64,000 bases of DNA from Bryobacter sp. (GTDB lineage: Bacteria; Acidobacteriota; Terriglobia; Bryobacterales; Bryobacteraceae). Shown piece after piece: positions 56,207 to 64,000 of the stretch; the first letter of the stretch is position 1, and each line of letters starts with the position of its first letter. The notes beneath the pieces are model-generated. The model had not been told where the DNA came from and made no database searches. It worked only from the letters and a program-made list of their open reading frames with translations. The DNA is taken from positions 1 to 64,000 of the forward strand of contig JALHNI010000007.1 in NCBI GenBank assembly GCA_022843605.1, read 5' to 3'. The position numbers and the translations under genes were made by a program.

Positions 56207-56737
56207 TCAGGAAACCAGCCCAAGGCCGAGGATCCTGCGAACGGTCTCGTTGTCGTCATCGGTGTCGGCATCGATCCGGTAGTCGGCCAATGCGTAGATC
56301 GGCTTGCGCGCTTCGTAGAGGGCGGCGAACGCCTCGGGGTCGCGCGCCAAGGGCCGGTGACGCTCCTTCGCCACCCGCTCGCGCGTCCTTTCGAGTGGAC
56401 AGTCGAGCCAGATGGTAATGCCGTGATCCTTTAGCCGAAGGCGGTTCGCCTCCGGCGTGAACGCGCCCCCGCCAAGTGCCAGAACAAGCGGATGTCCACG
56501 CGGCACCTGAGCGACGGCCGCCTTCAGCGCTTCCGACTCCCGCCGACGAAACTCGGGCTCGCCATGCTGCGCAAACAAGTCGCTGATGGTCATCCCTTCC
56601 CGCGCCTCAATCACCGCATCGAGGTCCTCAAAGGGCCAACCCAGTTCCGCAGCCAATCGCCGGCCCACCGTGGATTTGCCGCTTCCCATAAAGCCGACCA
56701 GATAGATTCCAGGATTTCGTTTCAGGGCAAGAATCAT
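56207..56737 (-). CDS. aroK: Shikimate kinase
   Basis: GIYLVGFMGSGKSTVGRRLAAELGWPFEDLDAVIEAREGMTISDLFAQHGEPEFRRRESEAL...LALGGGAF...RPLAR. Confidence 0.93.
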   Translation of the reverse strand: MILALKRNPGIYLVGFMGSGKSTVGRRLAAELGWPFEDLDAVIEAREGMTISDLFAQHGEPEFRRRESEALKAAVAQVPRGHPLVLALGGGAFTPEANRLRLKDHGITIWLDCPLERTRERVAKERHRPLARDPEAFAALYEARKPIYALADYRIDADTDDDNETVRRILGLGLVS

Positions 56738-57528
56738 GCAGAGTGGCTCTCATTCACGCGCCGCAACTGTGCGTCCACCAGGCGGGGAAACAGGCGTGCG
56801 GCGGCAATCATCGCCCAGCCCAACTTCGGGGTCACCACAGTTCGTTTGTCGCGTTCAATTCCTCTGATTATGGCTTCAGCGCACTGTTCAGGCGTAATGG
56901 CCATGCCCCTGGCGCGAAAAATGCGCGCCGGAGGCTTGCCGCCCAGCACATGGCTCTGGAAACCCGTATTCACGTAGCTCGGGCAAACCATCAACGTGCG
57001 GATGCCCGTTCCAGCCAACTCAATCCGCAAACCATCGGTGAAGGACCCCAAAGCGTACTTGGAGGCCGAATAGAGCGTCAGCCAAGGCAAGGTCATCTTG
57101 CCGGCGATCGATCCGACATTGACAATGAGGCCCGTGCCGGTGGCTTTCATGTGCGGCACCACGGCTTGCGTCATCGCGAGAGGCGCCATCACGTTTAACT
57201 CGAACATGCAGCGCGTATCGTCAAGCGATGCCTTCCAACTGGGAGCGTAAAGGCCCACACCGGCATTGTTGACCAGGATATCGACACGGCCGAACTGATT
57301 AAGGGTTTGCTGGACCGCGCGAGCCGGAAAACCGGGCTCGGTGAGGTCGCCCGGTATCGGGAAAACGCCATCGATCGCCCGCAATTTGGCTTCGCTGCGC
57401 GCGATCCCAGCCACCTTCGCGCCACGGGCCAACAGGCCGCGCGCACAGGCCAATCCGATGCCCTCGCTGGCCCCGGTCACCAGCACCACTTTGCCTGCGC
57501 AATTCACCAGATGAGAGTAACATGCCAT
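56734..57528 (-). CDS. SDR family oxidoreductase
   Basis: KVVLVTGASEGIGLACARGLLARGAKVAGIAR...VDILVNNAGVGLYAP...LYSASKYALGSFTDGLRIEL (TGxxxGxG, NNAG, YxxxK). Confidence 0.92.
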   Translation of the reverse strand: MACYSHLVNCAGKVVLVTGASEGIGLACARGLLARGAKVAGIARSEAKLRAIDGVFPIPGDLTEPGFPARAVQQTLNQFGRVDILVNNAGVGLYAPSWKASLDDTRCMFELNVMAPLAMTQAVVPHMKATGTGLIVNVGSIAGKMTLPWLTLYSASKYALGSFTDGLRIELAGTGIRTLMVCPSYVNTGFQSHVLGGKPPARIFRARGMAITPEQCAEAIIRGIERDKRTVVTPKLGWAMIAAARLFPRLVDAQLRRVNESHSA

Positions 57529-57543
57529 GTTACGATCTCAGGA

Positions 57544-58167
57544 GTGCTGATCCCACTGTTTCCGCTCAACGTGGTGCTGCTGCCCGGCACACGGCTGCCC
57601 CTCCACATCTTCGAAGAGCGGTACAAGGAGATGATCGGCGAAGTGCTCCGCGACCAAAGTGCCTTCGGGATGGTGTTGGCCATCGATCGGGGCGTCGTGA
57701 ATTTGGGCTGCACCGCGCGCATCGCACAGGTCCTTGAGGAGGCGCCCGACGGGCAGATCGACATCCTCACCACTGGCGAGAGCCGATTCGAGATCCTTTC
57801 GCTCAACCAGGAGCGTAGCTTTCTGCAGGCCGAGGTCGAGTTTTTTACCGATGCCAAGTCCGAGGTCTCACCTGACCTGCGGGAGCAAGCGATTGCCGCT
57901 TTCCGGCAAGCGTTCCCCGCTACTGACGATGAATGGCCCTTCCCGGTCGACTTCCTCCACCCGCAACTCAGCTTTCAACTGGCCCAGGCGATCCCGGAAC
58001 TTCAATTCAAACAACAGTTACTCGCGACCCGGTCAGAGCTTGTCCGTCTGCGCATGCTGGCAGACTTCTTCCCGGGCCACGTGCAGCGGCAGGCGGCCGT
58101 CGAGCAAATCAAGAAGGTGGCCCACACCAACGGACATGGACGCCATTATCCACCCACCAAATCCTGA
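57544..58167 (+). CDS. LON peptidase substrate-binding domain protein
   Basis: VLIPLFPLNVVLLPGTRLPLHIFEERYKEMIGEVLRDQSAFGMVL...GCTARIAQVLEEAPDGQIDILTTGESRFEIL; AGGAG before GTG. In-frame ATG at 57511 possible. Confidence 0.85.
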   Translation: MLIPLFPLNVVLLPGTRLPLHIFEERYKEMIGEVLRDQSAFGMVLAIDRGVVNLGCTARIAQVLEEAPDGQIDILTTGESRFEILSLNQERSFLQAEVEFFTDAKSEVSPDLREQAIAAFRQAFPATDDEWPFPVDFLHPQLSFQLAQAIPELQFKQQLLATRSELVRLRMLADFFPGHVQRQAAVEQIKKVAHTNGHGRHYPPTKS

Positions 58168-58861
58168 CCGCTGCTCCGATCGCCGGCACCTCATCATCGA
58201 CGCCGACGATACGCTGTGGGAGAACAACATTTATTTTGAAGAGGCCTTCGAGCGCTTCATCGACTTTCTTGACCATTCCCACCTGCCAGCGCCGCAAGTG
58301 CGCGCCATCTTCGACGAGATGGAGATCGCCAATATCCGAGTGAATGGCTACGGCGCCGCAAATTTCGCCCGTAACCTGACGCAGTGCTATCACCACCTGG
58401 TTGAACGAGAAGTGAAAGAAAGCGACATCGTCCACGTTCTCTCGCTGGGCCAGCGCATTCTGGATGCGCCAATTGAACTACTCCCCGGTGTGGCAGAGAC
58501 CTTGGCCGAACTCTCTGAACGGCATGAGCTGACATTATTCACGAAGGGCGACATTGAAGAGCAGCGGTTGAAAGTTGAACGCTCCGGCATCGCCCACTAC
58601 TTCACCCACGCCGCGATCGTCAAAGAGAAGAATGCCCCGGCCTATTCTGAATTAGTCGCCGAGCGTTCCATGGATCCGGCAAAGTCCTGGATGATCGGCA
58701 ACTCACCGAAAAGCGACATCAACCCGGCACTCGAATGCGGCCTCGGGGCAGTCTTTATCCCGCATGAGCGCACCTGGAGTTTGGAGCACCAGGAGTTGCG
58801 CAGCGACTCGAGCCGGCTGATCATTCTGGAGACATTCGCTGACTTGAGGCAAATTTTCTAA
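58136..58861 (+). CDS. HAD family hydrolase
   Basis: HLIIDADDTLWENNIYFEEAFERFIDFL...LTLFTKGDIEEQRLKVERSGIAHYF...SWMIGNSPKSDINPALECGLGAVFIP; the ORF from 57734 is an out-of-frame extension across the LON gene. Confidence 0.9.
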   Translation: MDAIIHPPNPDRCSDRRHLIIDADDTLWENNIYFEEAFERFIDFLDHSHLPAPQVRAIFDEMEIANIRVNGYGAANFARNLTQCYHHLVEREVKESDIVHVLSLGQRILDAPIELLPGVAETLAELSERHELTLFTKGDIEEQRLKVERSGIAHYFTHAAIVKEKNAPAYSELVAERSMDPAKSWMIGNSPKSDINPALECGLGAVFIPHERTWSLEHQELRSDSSRLIILETFADLRQIF

Positions 58862-61800
58862 CGGCCGCCAGTAGGCACCGGCGATTGACCCGCCTTCGGC
58901 CGATGGTAGTTCGGAAAAGCCGGCCGAGGGTGCATCTTTCGCGGATTCTTTTGTAAGTCCGCCAGCAGTAACTCGACGGCTTTCTCCAGTTGAGGATCGT
59001 GGCCTTCTCGCACCGCCTTGGGATCCAGTTCCACATCGACATCCGGCGCGATGCCTACGTTTTCGGCAACCCACTCGCCGTTTTCCGGATCCCAGAAGCC
59101 TACGGAAGGCACGGTGACCGCGCCACCGTCCATCAATAGTGGGTAACCACCCAAACCACCCACCAAGCCGCCCCAAGTACGCTTGCCCACCAACGGACCC
59201 ACTTTGGCTTTGCGGAAATACCAGGGCATGGTATCTCCACCTGAACCGGCATACTCGTTGATCAACATTGCTTTCGGGCCAAAAATTCCCGTCATCGGGC
59301 CGGTAAACTCTTCGCCTTCGCGCGTGTTCCGATAGTGCAGTAGCGGGCGCCGCAGTAAATCGAGAATATAGTCCGGCTGGGCACCGCCGCCATTGAAGCG
59401 CTCATCGACCACCGCGCCCTCCTTACCGGTCTGAGCAAAATAGTAACGATTGAAACTGGTGTAGCCACCGAGCGCCGTATCGGGCAGGTAGACGTAGGCC
59501 AGTCGACCGCCGGACAACTGATCGACTTTGCGGCGATTGCTCTCGATCCAGGCCAGATTTCGCAGGTTCGCTTCGGTATCCACCGGCACCACCGTCACTT
59601 CGCGGGACCCCGTACCGTCGGCGCTGGTCCCTACCTTGATCACCACCTGCTTACCGGCCGTGCCCTCGAAGGCTTGATAAACGTTGTCGCGCTCCGTTAG
59701 ATTGCGTCCGTTCACCGCGAGTAAGTACTCGCCATTCACCACGTTCACCCCAGGCTGCGTCAGCGGCGCACGCAACTGCGGATTCCAGCTCTCGCCGTTA
59801 AAGACGCGCTTGAAACGGTAGCGGCCGTTCTCAACCGTGTAGTCGCAGCCCAGTAGGCCCCCACGCACGCGCTTGACGTCCGGTAACTGCCCACCCTGGA
59901 TGTACAAGTGGCTGGCCGTAAACTCGCCCATCATGTCAGAGAACAGGTAATTCAGGTCGGCGCGACTGGCGATTGATTCCAGGTATGGCGCGTAGCGCGC
60001 CTTCATCGCCGCAATATCCACGCCATGGAGATTCTTGTCGTAGAAGAAATCCCGTTGGACGCGCCAAGCCTCGTTGTACATCTGGCGCCATTCCAGCCGG
60101 GGATCTACCCATGTCTCCATCCCATCCAACTTCAGCAGTCCCTCGCCAGCCTTCAGCGGGGTCGACGTGGAAGCAATGGTCCAGCGATTGCCTGACTGGC
60201 CAATCAACATCTTCTCCCGATTGGCCGATACCTCGAAGTAGCTAACGCCATCCAGCACTTTGTCCGTCTTTCGGGTCTTCAAGTCGAACTTGTGTAGGGT
60301 CGATGGCCCGAAGGCCGCCGTGGGTGATTCCGCCAGATACAAAATTCCGGTTTTCCCAGCGACAATCCCACGGTAATTCCGGGCAGGAATCGGCAGGGCC
60401 AGAATCCGCTGTTCCAGATTCTCGACGTCGATCCTGACTTCTACCTTCGCCGGCTTCGCCGCAGGCACCTTAGGCGCATCGGTCTTCGGAGCGTCCTCAC
60501 TCACCTTCTCGTCATCGCTTTCGGGCCCGATGGGAGAAGGCAGATCCTTCCGCAACACCAACACGTAGGCCGAGTAAGTCACAGGCCGAAAGTAGGCAGA
60601 CATATCGCGGAAACCGAGGTTCAGCGCCGCATCGGTGGAGGCAAGGAAATACAGGTGCTTGCCGTCGGCATCGAAGACCGGCGAAGCAGTGTCACTCATA
60701 CCGTCAGTCACTTGAACGGCCTTACCGCTATCCAGAGAGTAAACGTAAACGGCCCGAAGCAGGGAACGCAGTTGCTTCGTGTAGGTTAGCCACTTCGAAT
60801 CCGGCGACCAAACCAGGTTCATCGGACGGCCGCCCGCGTAACGGTCAGTATCCACCTTGGTTACTTTGCCGGACTCGATTTCGAGATAGTAAGCCGAAAG
60901 GGTCTTGTCCCGAAACACGATCTTCTTCGAGTCCGGCGACCACAGGGGCTCGTAGTAGTACGTCTGAGGCGAAGTCAGCTTAAACGTCTTCGGTTCCGCC
61001 TTGCCCGTCTGATCGCGCAGGTGCAATTCGTATTCGCCGTTTACATCGGAGAAATAGGCGATCCATTTCCCGTCCGGTGACCACGAGGGGTCGCGCTCCG
61101 CCGCGCCCGAAGTGTTCGTGATGTTCCGCACATCGCCTTTTTCCGCGGGAATCGTGAAGATCTCGCCCCGGGCCTCTGCCACGGCTCGCACGCCGGTGGG
61201 CGAGATGCTGATGCTGGAGATCCGGGTGCCGACCTTCTCTAAACGCGACCGGACCTCGAGCAAGTCCGCGTTTACCGTGATGGGTACGGGCTTCGATTTG
61301 CCGGTCTTCGTATCGAACAAGTGAATTGAGCCGAACAGCTCATAAGCGATCGTCGTACCGTGAGCGGAAGCCCATTTGATGTCCATGGTCTGATTCGGAA
61401 TCGCCCGAACCACCTTATCTGTTTTTGGCTCGTAGGCATAGAGCGTAAACGTGCCTTCGCGATCGGAAAGAAAGTAGAGCCTGTCGCCCACCCACATCGG
61501 CGACCAATCGTTTGAGTTATCGCGCGGAATCGCCTGCACCGAAGAGTCAGCCAGCTTGGCGATCCAGATCGGAGAGGTTCGCCCGCCACGATAGCGCTTC
61601 CAACTGCCCCAGGCTGGCTCATGGGGCGTGTACGCGATGCGTAGATTATCTGCCGAGAATGCCCCGCCAGCGGCCTGGGGAAACGGGAGCATCTCCGGCA
61701 GGCCGCCATTCAGACCGAGAGTGTAAAGCTGCCTGACGCGCGTATGCGTCTGCCGCGTAGACGCCATCAGAATACGCTGTCCGTCATTTGTCCAGCCACA

Positions 61801-62133
61801 AGTCGTGTCGGGGTCCGGGTGATAGGTCAGCCGGGTCGGGACGCCGCCGCTGGTGGGAATCGTGAAGACGTCGACGTTGCCGTCGTAGGTCGCGGTAAAT
61901 GCAATCGTTCGGCCATCGGGCGAGAAGTAAGGTTGACCCTCATTGCCTGGGGCCGTGGTCAGCCGTTTGGCTTCGCCGCCATCGCGAGGCACAATCCATA
62001 GGTCGCCCGCGTGGTTAAACACGAGGTGAGTCCCGGAGAGAGTTGGTTGCCGGAAGAGCGGGCTTCCTGCCGAAAACGTGGAGGACGCCAACAGAACGAT
62101 CGCCAGGGTGCGCAACATGCGCACCATTATCAA
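58858..62133 (-). CDS. Tricorn-type S41 peptidase with PD40 beta-propeller and PDZ domain
   Basis: SPDGRTIAFTATYDGNVDVFTIPTSGGVPTRLTYHPD, SPDGKWIAYFSDVNGEYELHLRD, VNVVNGEYLLAVNGRNLTERDNVYQAFEGTAGKQV (PDZ), INEYAGSGGDTMPWYFRKAKVGPLVGKRTWGGLVG (S41). Confidence 0.92.
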   Translation of the reverse strand: MIMVRMLRTLAIVLLASSTFSAGSPLFRQPTLSGTHLVFNHAGDLWIVPRDGGEAKRLTTAPGNEGQPYFSPDGRTIAFTATYDGNVDVFTIPTSGGVPTRLTYHPDPDTTCGWTNDGQRILMASTRQTHTRVRQLYTLGLNGGLPEMLPFPQAAGGAFSADNLRIAYTPHEPAWGSWKRYRGGRTSPIWIAKLADSSVQAIPRDNSNDWSPMWVGDRLYFLSDREGTFTLYAYEPKTDKVVRAIPNQTMDIKWASAHGTTIAYELFGSIHLFDTKTGKSKPVPITVNADLLEVRSRLEKVGTRISSISISPTGVRAVAEARGEIFTIPAEKGDVRNITNTSGAAERDPSWSPDGKWIAYFSDVNGEYELHLRDQTGKAEPKTFKLTSPQTYYYEPLWSPDSKKIVFRDKTLSAYYLEIESGKVTKVDTDRYAGGRPMNLVWSPDSKWLTYTKQLRSLLRAVYVYSLDSGKAVQVTDGMSDTASPVFDADGKHLYFLASTDAALNLGFRDMSAYFRPVTYSAYVLVLRKDLPSPIGPESDDEKVSEDAPKTDAPKVPAAKPAKVEVRIDVENLEQRILALPIPARNYRGIVAGKTGILYLAESPTAAFGPSTLHKFDLKTRKTDKVLDGVSYFEVSANREKMLIGQSGNRWTIASTSTPLKAGEGLLKLDGMETWVDPRLEWRQMYNEAWRVQRDFFYDKNLHGVDIAAMKARYAPYLESIASRADLNYLFSDMMGEFTASHLYIQGGQLPDVKRVRGGLLGCDYTVENGRYRFKRVFNGESWNPQLRAPLTQPGVNVVNGEYLLAVNGRNLTERDNVYQAFEGTAGKQVVIKVGTSADGTGSREVTVVPVDTEANLRNLAWIESNRRKVDQLSGGRLAYVYLPDTALGGYTSFNRYYFAQTGKEGAVVDERFNGGGAQPDYILDLLRRPLLHYRNTREGEEFTGPMTGIFGPKAMLINEYAGSGGDTMPWYFRKAKVGPLVGKRTWGGLVGGLGGYPLLMDGGAVTVPSVGFWDPENGEWVAENVGIAPDVDVELDPKAVREGHDPQLEKAVELLLADLQKNPRKMHPRPAFPNYHRPKAGQSPVPTGGR

Positions 62134-62144
62134 CTGCGAACAGC

Positions 62145-63878
62145 CTAAAACGCTACTTCGGCCAACTCCACCCGCGCCACCCAGCGCATCGGGACTCCAG
62201 CCAGACCCTGCGCCAGAAGCCGTAACTGGCCGCCGCCTTCCACGGCCACCGACATTCCCGCGGCGCTGCGATGGATGACTTTCACGTTGGTTCCGGAAAG
62301 CATCACCTGTCCGGATTGCATGTACGCCAAACCGGTTGCCTCAAAGGCGCCTTGTTGCGCGCCAGCTTCACTCCGCGCCGCCACCAGAAGCCGGAACGTG
62401 ACCGTGACGCCAGCGGGGACCGCCAAACCGGCGTTACCCGCCAGACGCAATTCCGTGGCTGCACTACCCTCCGTCAGAGCCCGCGCCACCAACGTACTGC
62501 TTTGCGCGTCGCCCGCTTTGGCGAACGCACCTCCGGAGAGGGCATTCTCGCCGGGACGCATCGCGCGCGCCTGCCACCCCTGCGCCTGCGAGTATGGGCC
62601 GATCGCCTCATTCTGCCGGCCGCCGGTCACCGTGGAGTAAGCGCCCAAGGCGGCATTATTGATTCCACCGGCCAGGTTCGCCCAATAGCCAACTGGCTCG
62701 CTCTGGTGATTGCGGTTATCGCGGAGTACGACGTTTTCCGGCTGTTCCCAAGCGCCCGGCGCATTTACCATCACCAATTCTTTATTGGAAGTGTCGTCGA
62801 TCCGGACGTTATCCTTCACCAGACCATTGGTTGACTTCCGCCAGCAGTGAATCGCCCGGCCTTCGCTCTTGATGACGTTGCCGATCACTTCGTACTGGTC
62901 CAGCCGGAAATTCGGCTCAATTGACGTGGTCAGCGTCTCCATGTAGTTATAGTTGCAGCGAACCTTGCTGAGCCGGCCCCGGTGCGAAGGATGGCCGAGT
63001 AAGTAACCGCTACCCTTCGGATTGATGGTGCGGGTCCGTTCAATCGAGATGTTCTCGGCGTCAAAACTCTCCCCCGGACCCGTCGCGCCGCCCTGCAGAA
63101 ACACGCCCGTGTGTTCGCCGTACAGCATCACAGAACGCATCGTATTGCGCATCGTCACGCCCTCAATCTGCACGTTGCGAACCCGGCCATGCACCAGAAT
63201 GCAGGCGTTGATGTCCTTCACCATACCGCTGGGCGAGACATTGTTCTGGCTGTTCAGGTCGATGGTGCCTTTGCCAAAGATGCGCACCCCATCGATGTAA
63301 TCTTTCTGCGTGCCGTGGCCCACACGAATGCCGTATGACACGGGGCCATCGTAGGAGAGAAACCAAAGGCTACCGACGGTATGGCCGCTTTTGGCTGGAA
63401 AGCGAATCTGAATGCCATGGCTCAGCGCCTGCCAGTCTCCGGTGATGGGCACCTTAAAGTGCTGGTATTGGTTGGTGTCACCATGCCCCCAACTGAAGGT
63501 ATCGGGAGCGCCTCCGCTGCCCTCGCTGTCGATGCGAATCGAGTAGAGCGTGGCGCCCAACTCGAGGTCATAGTTGCCTCCCACCACCAGATCGTCGATC
63601 TTCTTCGGCGCGCCATGGTCTGTCGTAATCTCGGCGGTCTTTTCCAGGACTGTCTGACCATCCTTCAGCCTGAGGGTGGCACCCGCCTGCAGTTCGATGT
63701 CGATGGCTTTATCGACGAATAGCAGCGAGCGATGTTTCTTCAAACCATGCTCGTGCCGTCCCGGTAAAAAGACGATCCGGTCACCAGGCGCCGCCCGATC
63801 CAAAATCGCCTGCGGATCGTCGCCAGGACGTACGGAATGCACCGAAATGGCCAAAGTCACCAGTAATAGGCAGGTCAT
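62145..63878 (-). CDS. Secreted right-handed beta-helix protein with phage-tail-fibre-like C-terminal region
   Basis: SVRPGDDPQAILDRAAPGDRIVFLPGRHEH; DGVRIFGKGTIDLNSQ...NVQIEGVTMRNTMRSVMLYGEHTGVFLQGG; C-terminus NNAALGAYSTVTGGRQNEAIGPYSQAQGWQARAMRPGENALSGGAFAKAGDAQSSTLVARALTEGSAATELRLAG. Confidence 0.75.
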   Translation of the reverse strand: MTCLLLVTLAISVHSVRPGDDPQAILDRAAPGDRIVFLPGRHEHGLKKHRSLLFVDKAIDIELQAGATLRLKDGQTVLEKTAEITTDHGAPKKIDDLVVGGNYDLELGATLYSIRIDSEGSGGAPDTFSWGHGDTNQYQHFKVPITGDWQALSHGIQIRFPAKSGHTVGSLWFLSYDGPVSYGIRVGHGTQKDYIDGVRIFGKGTIDLNSQNNVSPSGMVKDINACILVHGRVRNVQIEGVTMRNTMRSVMLYGEHTGVFLQGGATGPGESFDAENISIERTRTINPKGSGYLLGHPSHRGRLSKVRCNYNYMETLTTSIEPNFRLDQYEVIGNVIKSEGRAIHCWRKSTNGLVKDNVRIDDTSNKELVMVNAPGAWEQPENVVLRDNRNHQSEPVGYWANLAGGINNAALGAYSTVTGGRQNEAIGPYSQAQGWQARAMRPGENALSGGAFAKAGDAQSSTLVARALTEGSAATELRLAGNAGLAVPAGVTVTFRLLVAARSEAGAQQGAFEATGLAYMQSGQVMLSGTNVKVIHRSAAGMSVAVEGGGQLRLLAQGLAGVPMRWVARVELAEVAF

Positions 63879-64000
63879 CAAAAGAACTCCTCTCCGGGCT
63901 TGCGGTAGCGATACGCCACCTCTTCGTTCAGCGTGACGCCGAGGCCCGGTGCGTCACTCAAGTGGATCTCGCCAAGTTCAATCCATGGCGCGCTGAGCAA
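63878..64000 (-). CDS. C-terminal end of a mandelate racemase/enolase-superfamily-like protein (truncated by window edge)
   Basis: Minus-strand reading LLSAPWIELGEIHLSDAPGLGVTLNEEVAYRYRKPGEEFF*; DAPGLGVxLNEE tail is typical of MR/MLE enzymes; ATGA overlap with the beta-helix gene start. Confidence 0.5.
   Translation of the reverse strand: MLSAPWIELGEIHLSDAPGLGVTLNEEVAYRYRKPGEEFF

Noticed and set aside
57734-58135. N-terminal extension of the HAD hydrolase ORF
   Set aside because: Runs out of frame through the LON-domain gene and is low-complexity Arg/Ser-rich; the HAD domain starts after ATG 58136.

Overview
This window looks like a high-GC Acidobacteriota (Solibacter/Bryobacter-type) chromosome segment; the taxonomy is inferred from family content, not from a search. 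Main contents: (1) three large Oar-like TonB-dependent receptors with N-terminal carboxypeptidase-regulatory-like domains; (2) three DUF1549/DUF1553 + DUF1501 gene pairs (planctomycete-type cytochrome c modules); (3) three paralogous proteins with a winged helix, one TM helix and a large C-terminal domain, next to those modules; (4) an operon of FAD oxidoreductase, TonB receptor, FAD oxidoreductase and sialidase-like protein; (5) an envelope/EPS cluster with YdcF-like, TPR, FecR-like, PEP-CTERM, O-antigen ligase and WecA/MraY-like genes; (6) tRNA-Ser(TGA) and an MFS transporter; (7) a compact minus-strand run of AddA-like, AddB-like, LpxI, LpxA, FabZ, AroK and SDR; (8) a tricorn-type S41 protease; (9) a beta-helix protein with a phage-tail-fibre-like C-terminus. 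The accessory parts are a RAYT transposase in a field of REP-like repeats with RAYT-derived fragments (1-5445), a two-gene PD-(D/E)XK-like nuclease + membrane protein cassette (5522-6768), a decayed VapC-like gene (~7282-7503) and a decayed RAYT (~16640-16960). Best candidates for under-described biology are the nuclease/membrane cassette beside the RAYT/REP island, the ToxR/CadC-topology regulators tied to DUF1549/DUF1501 modules, and the beta-helix/tail-fibre chimera. All assignments come from reading the sequence; no database search was run.
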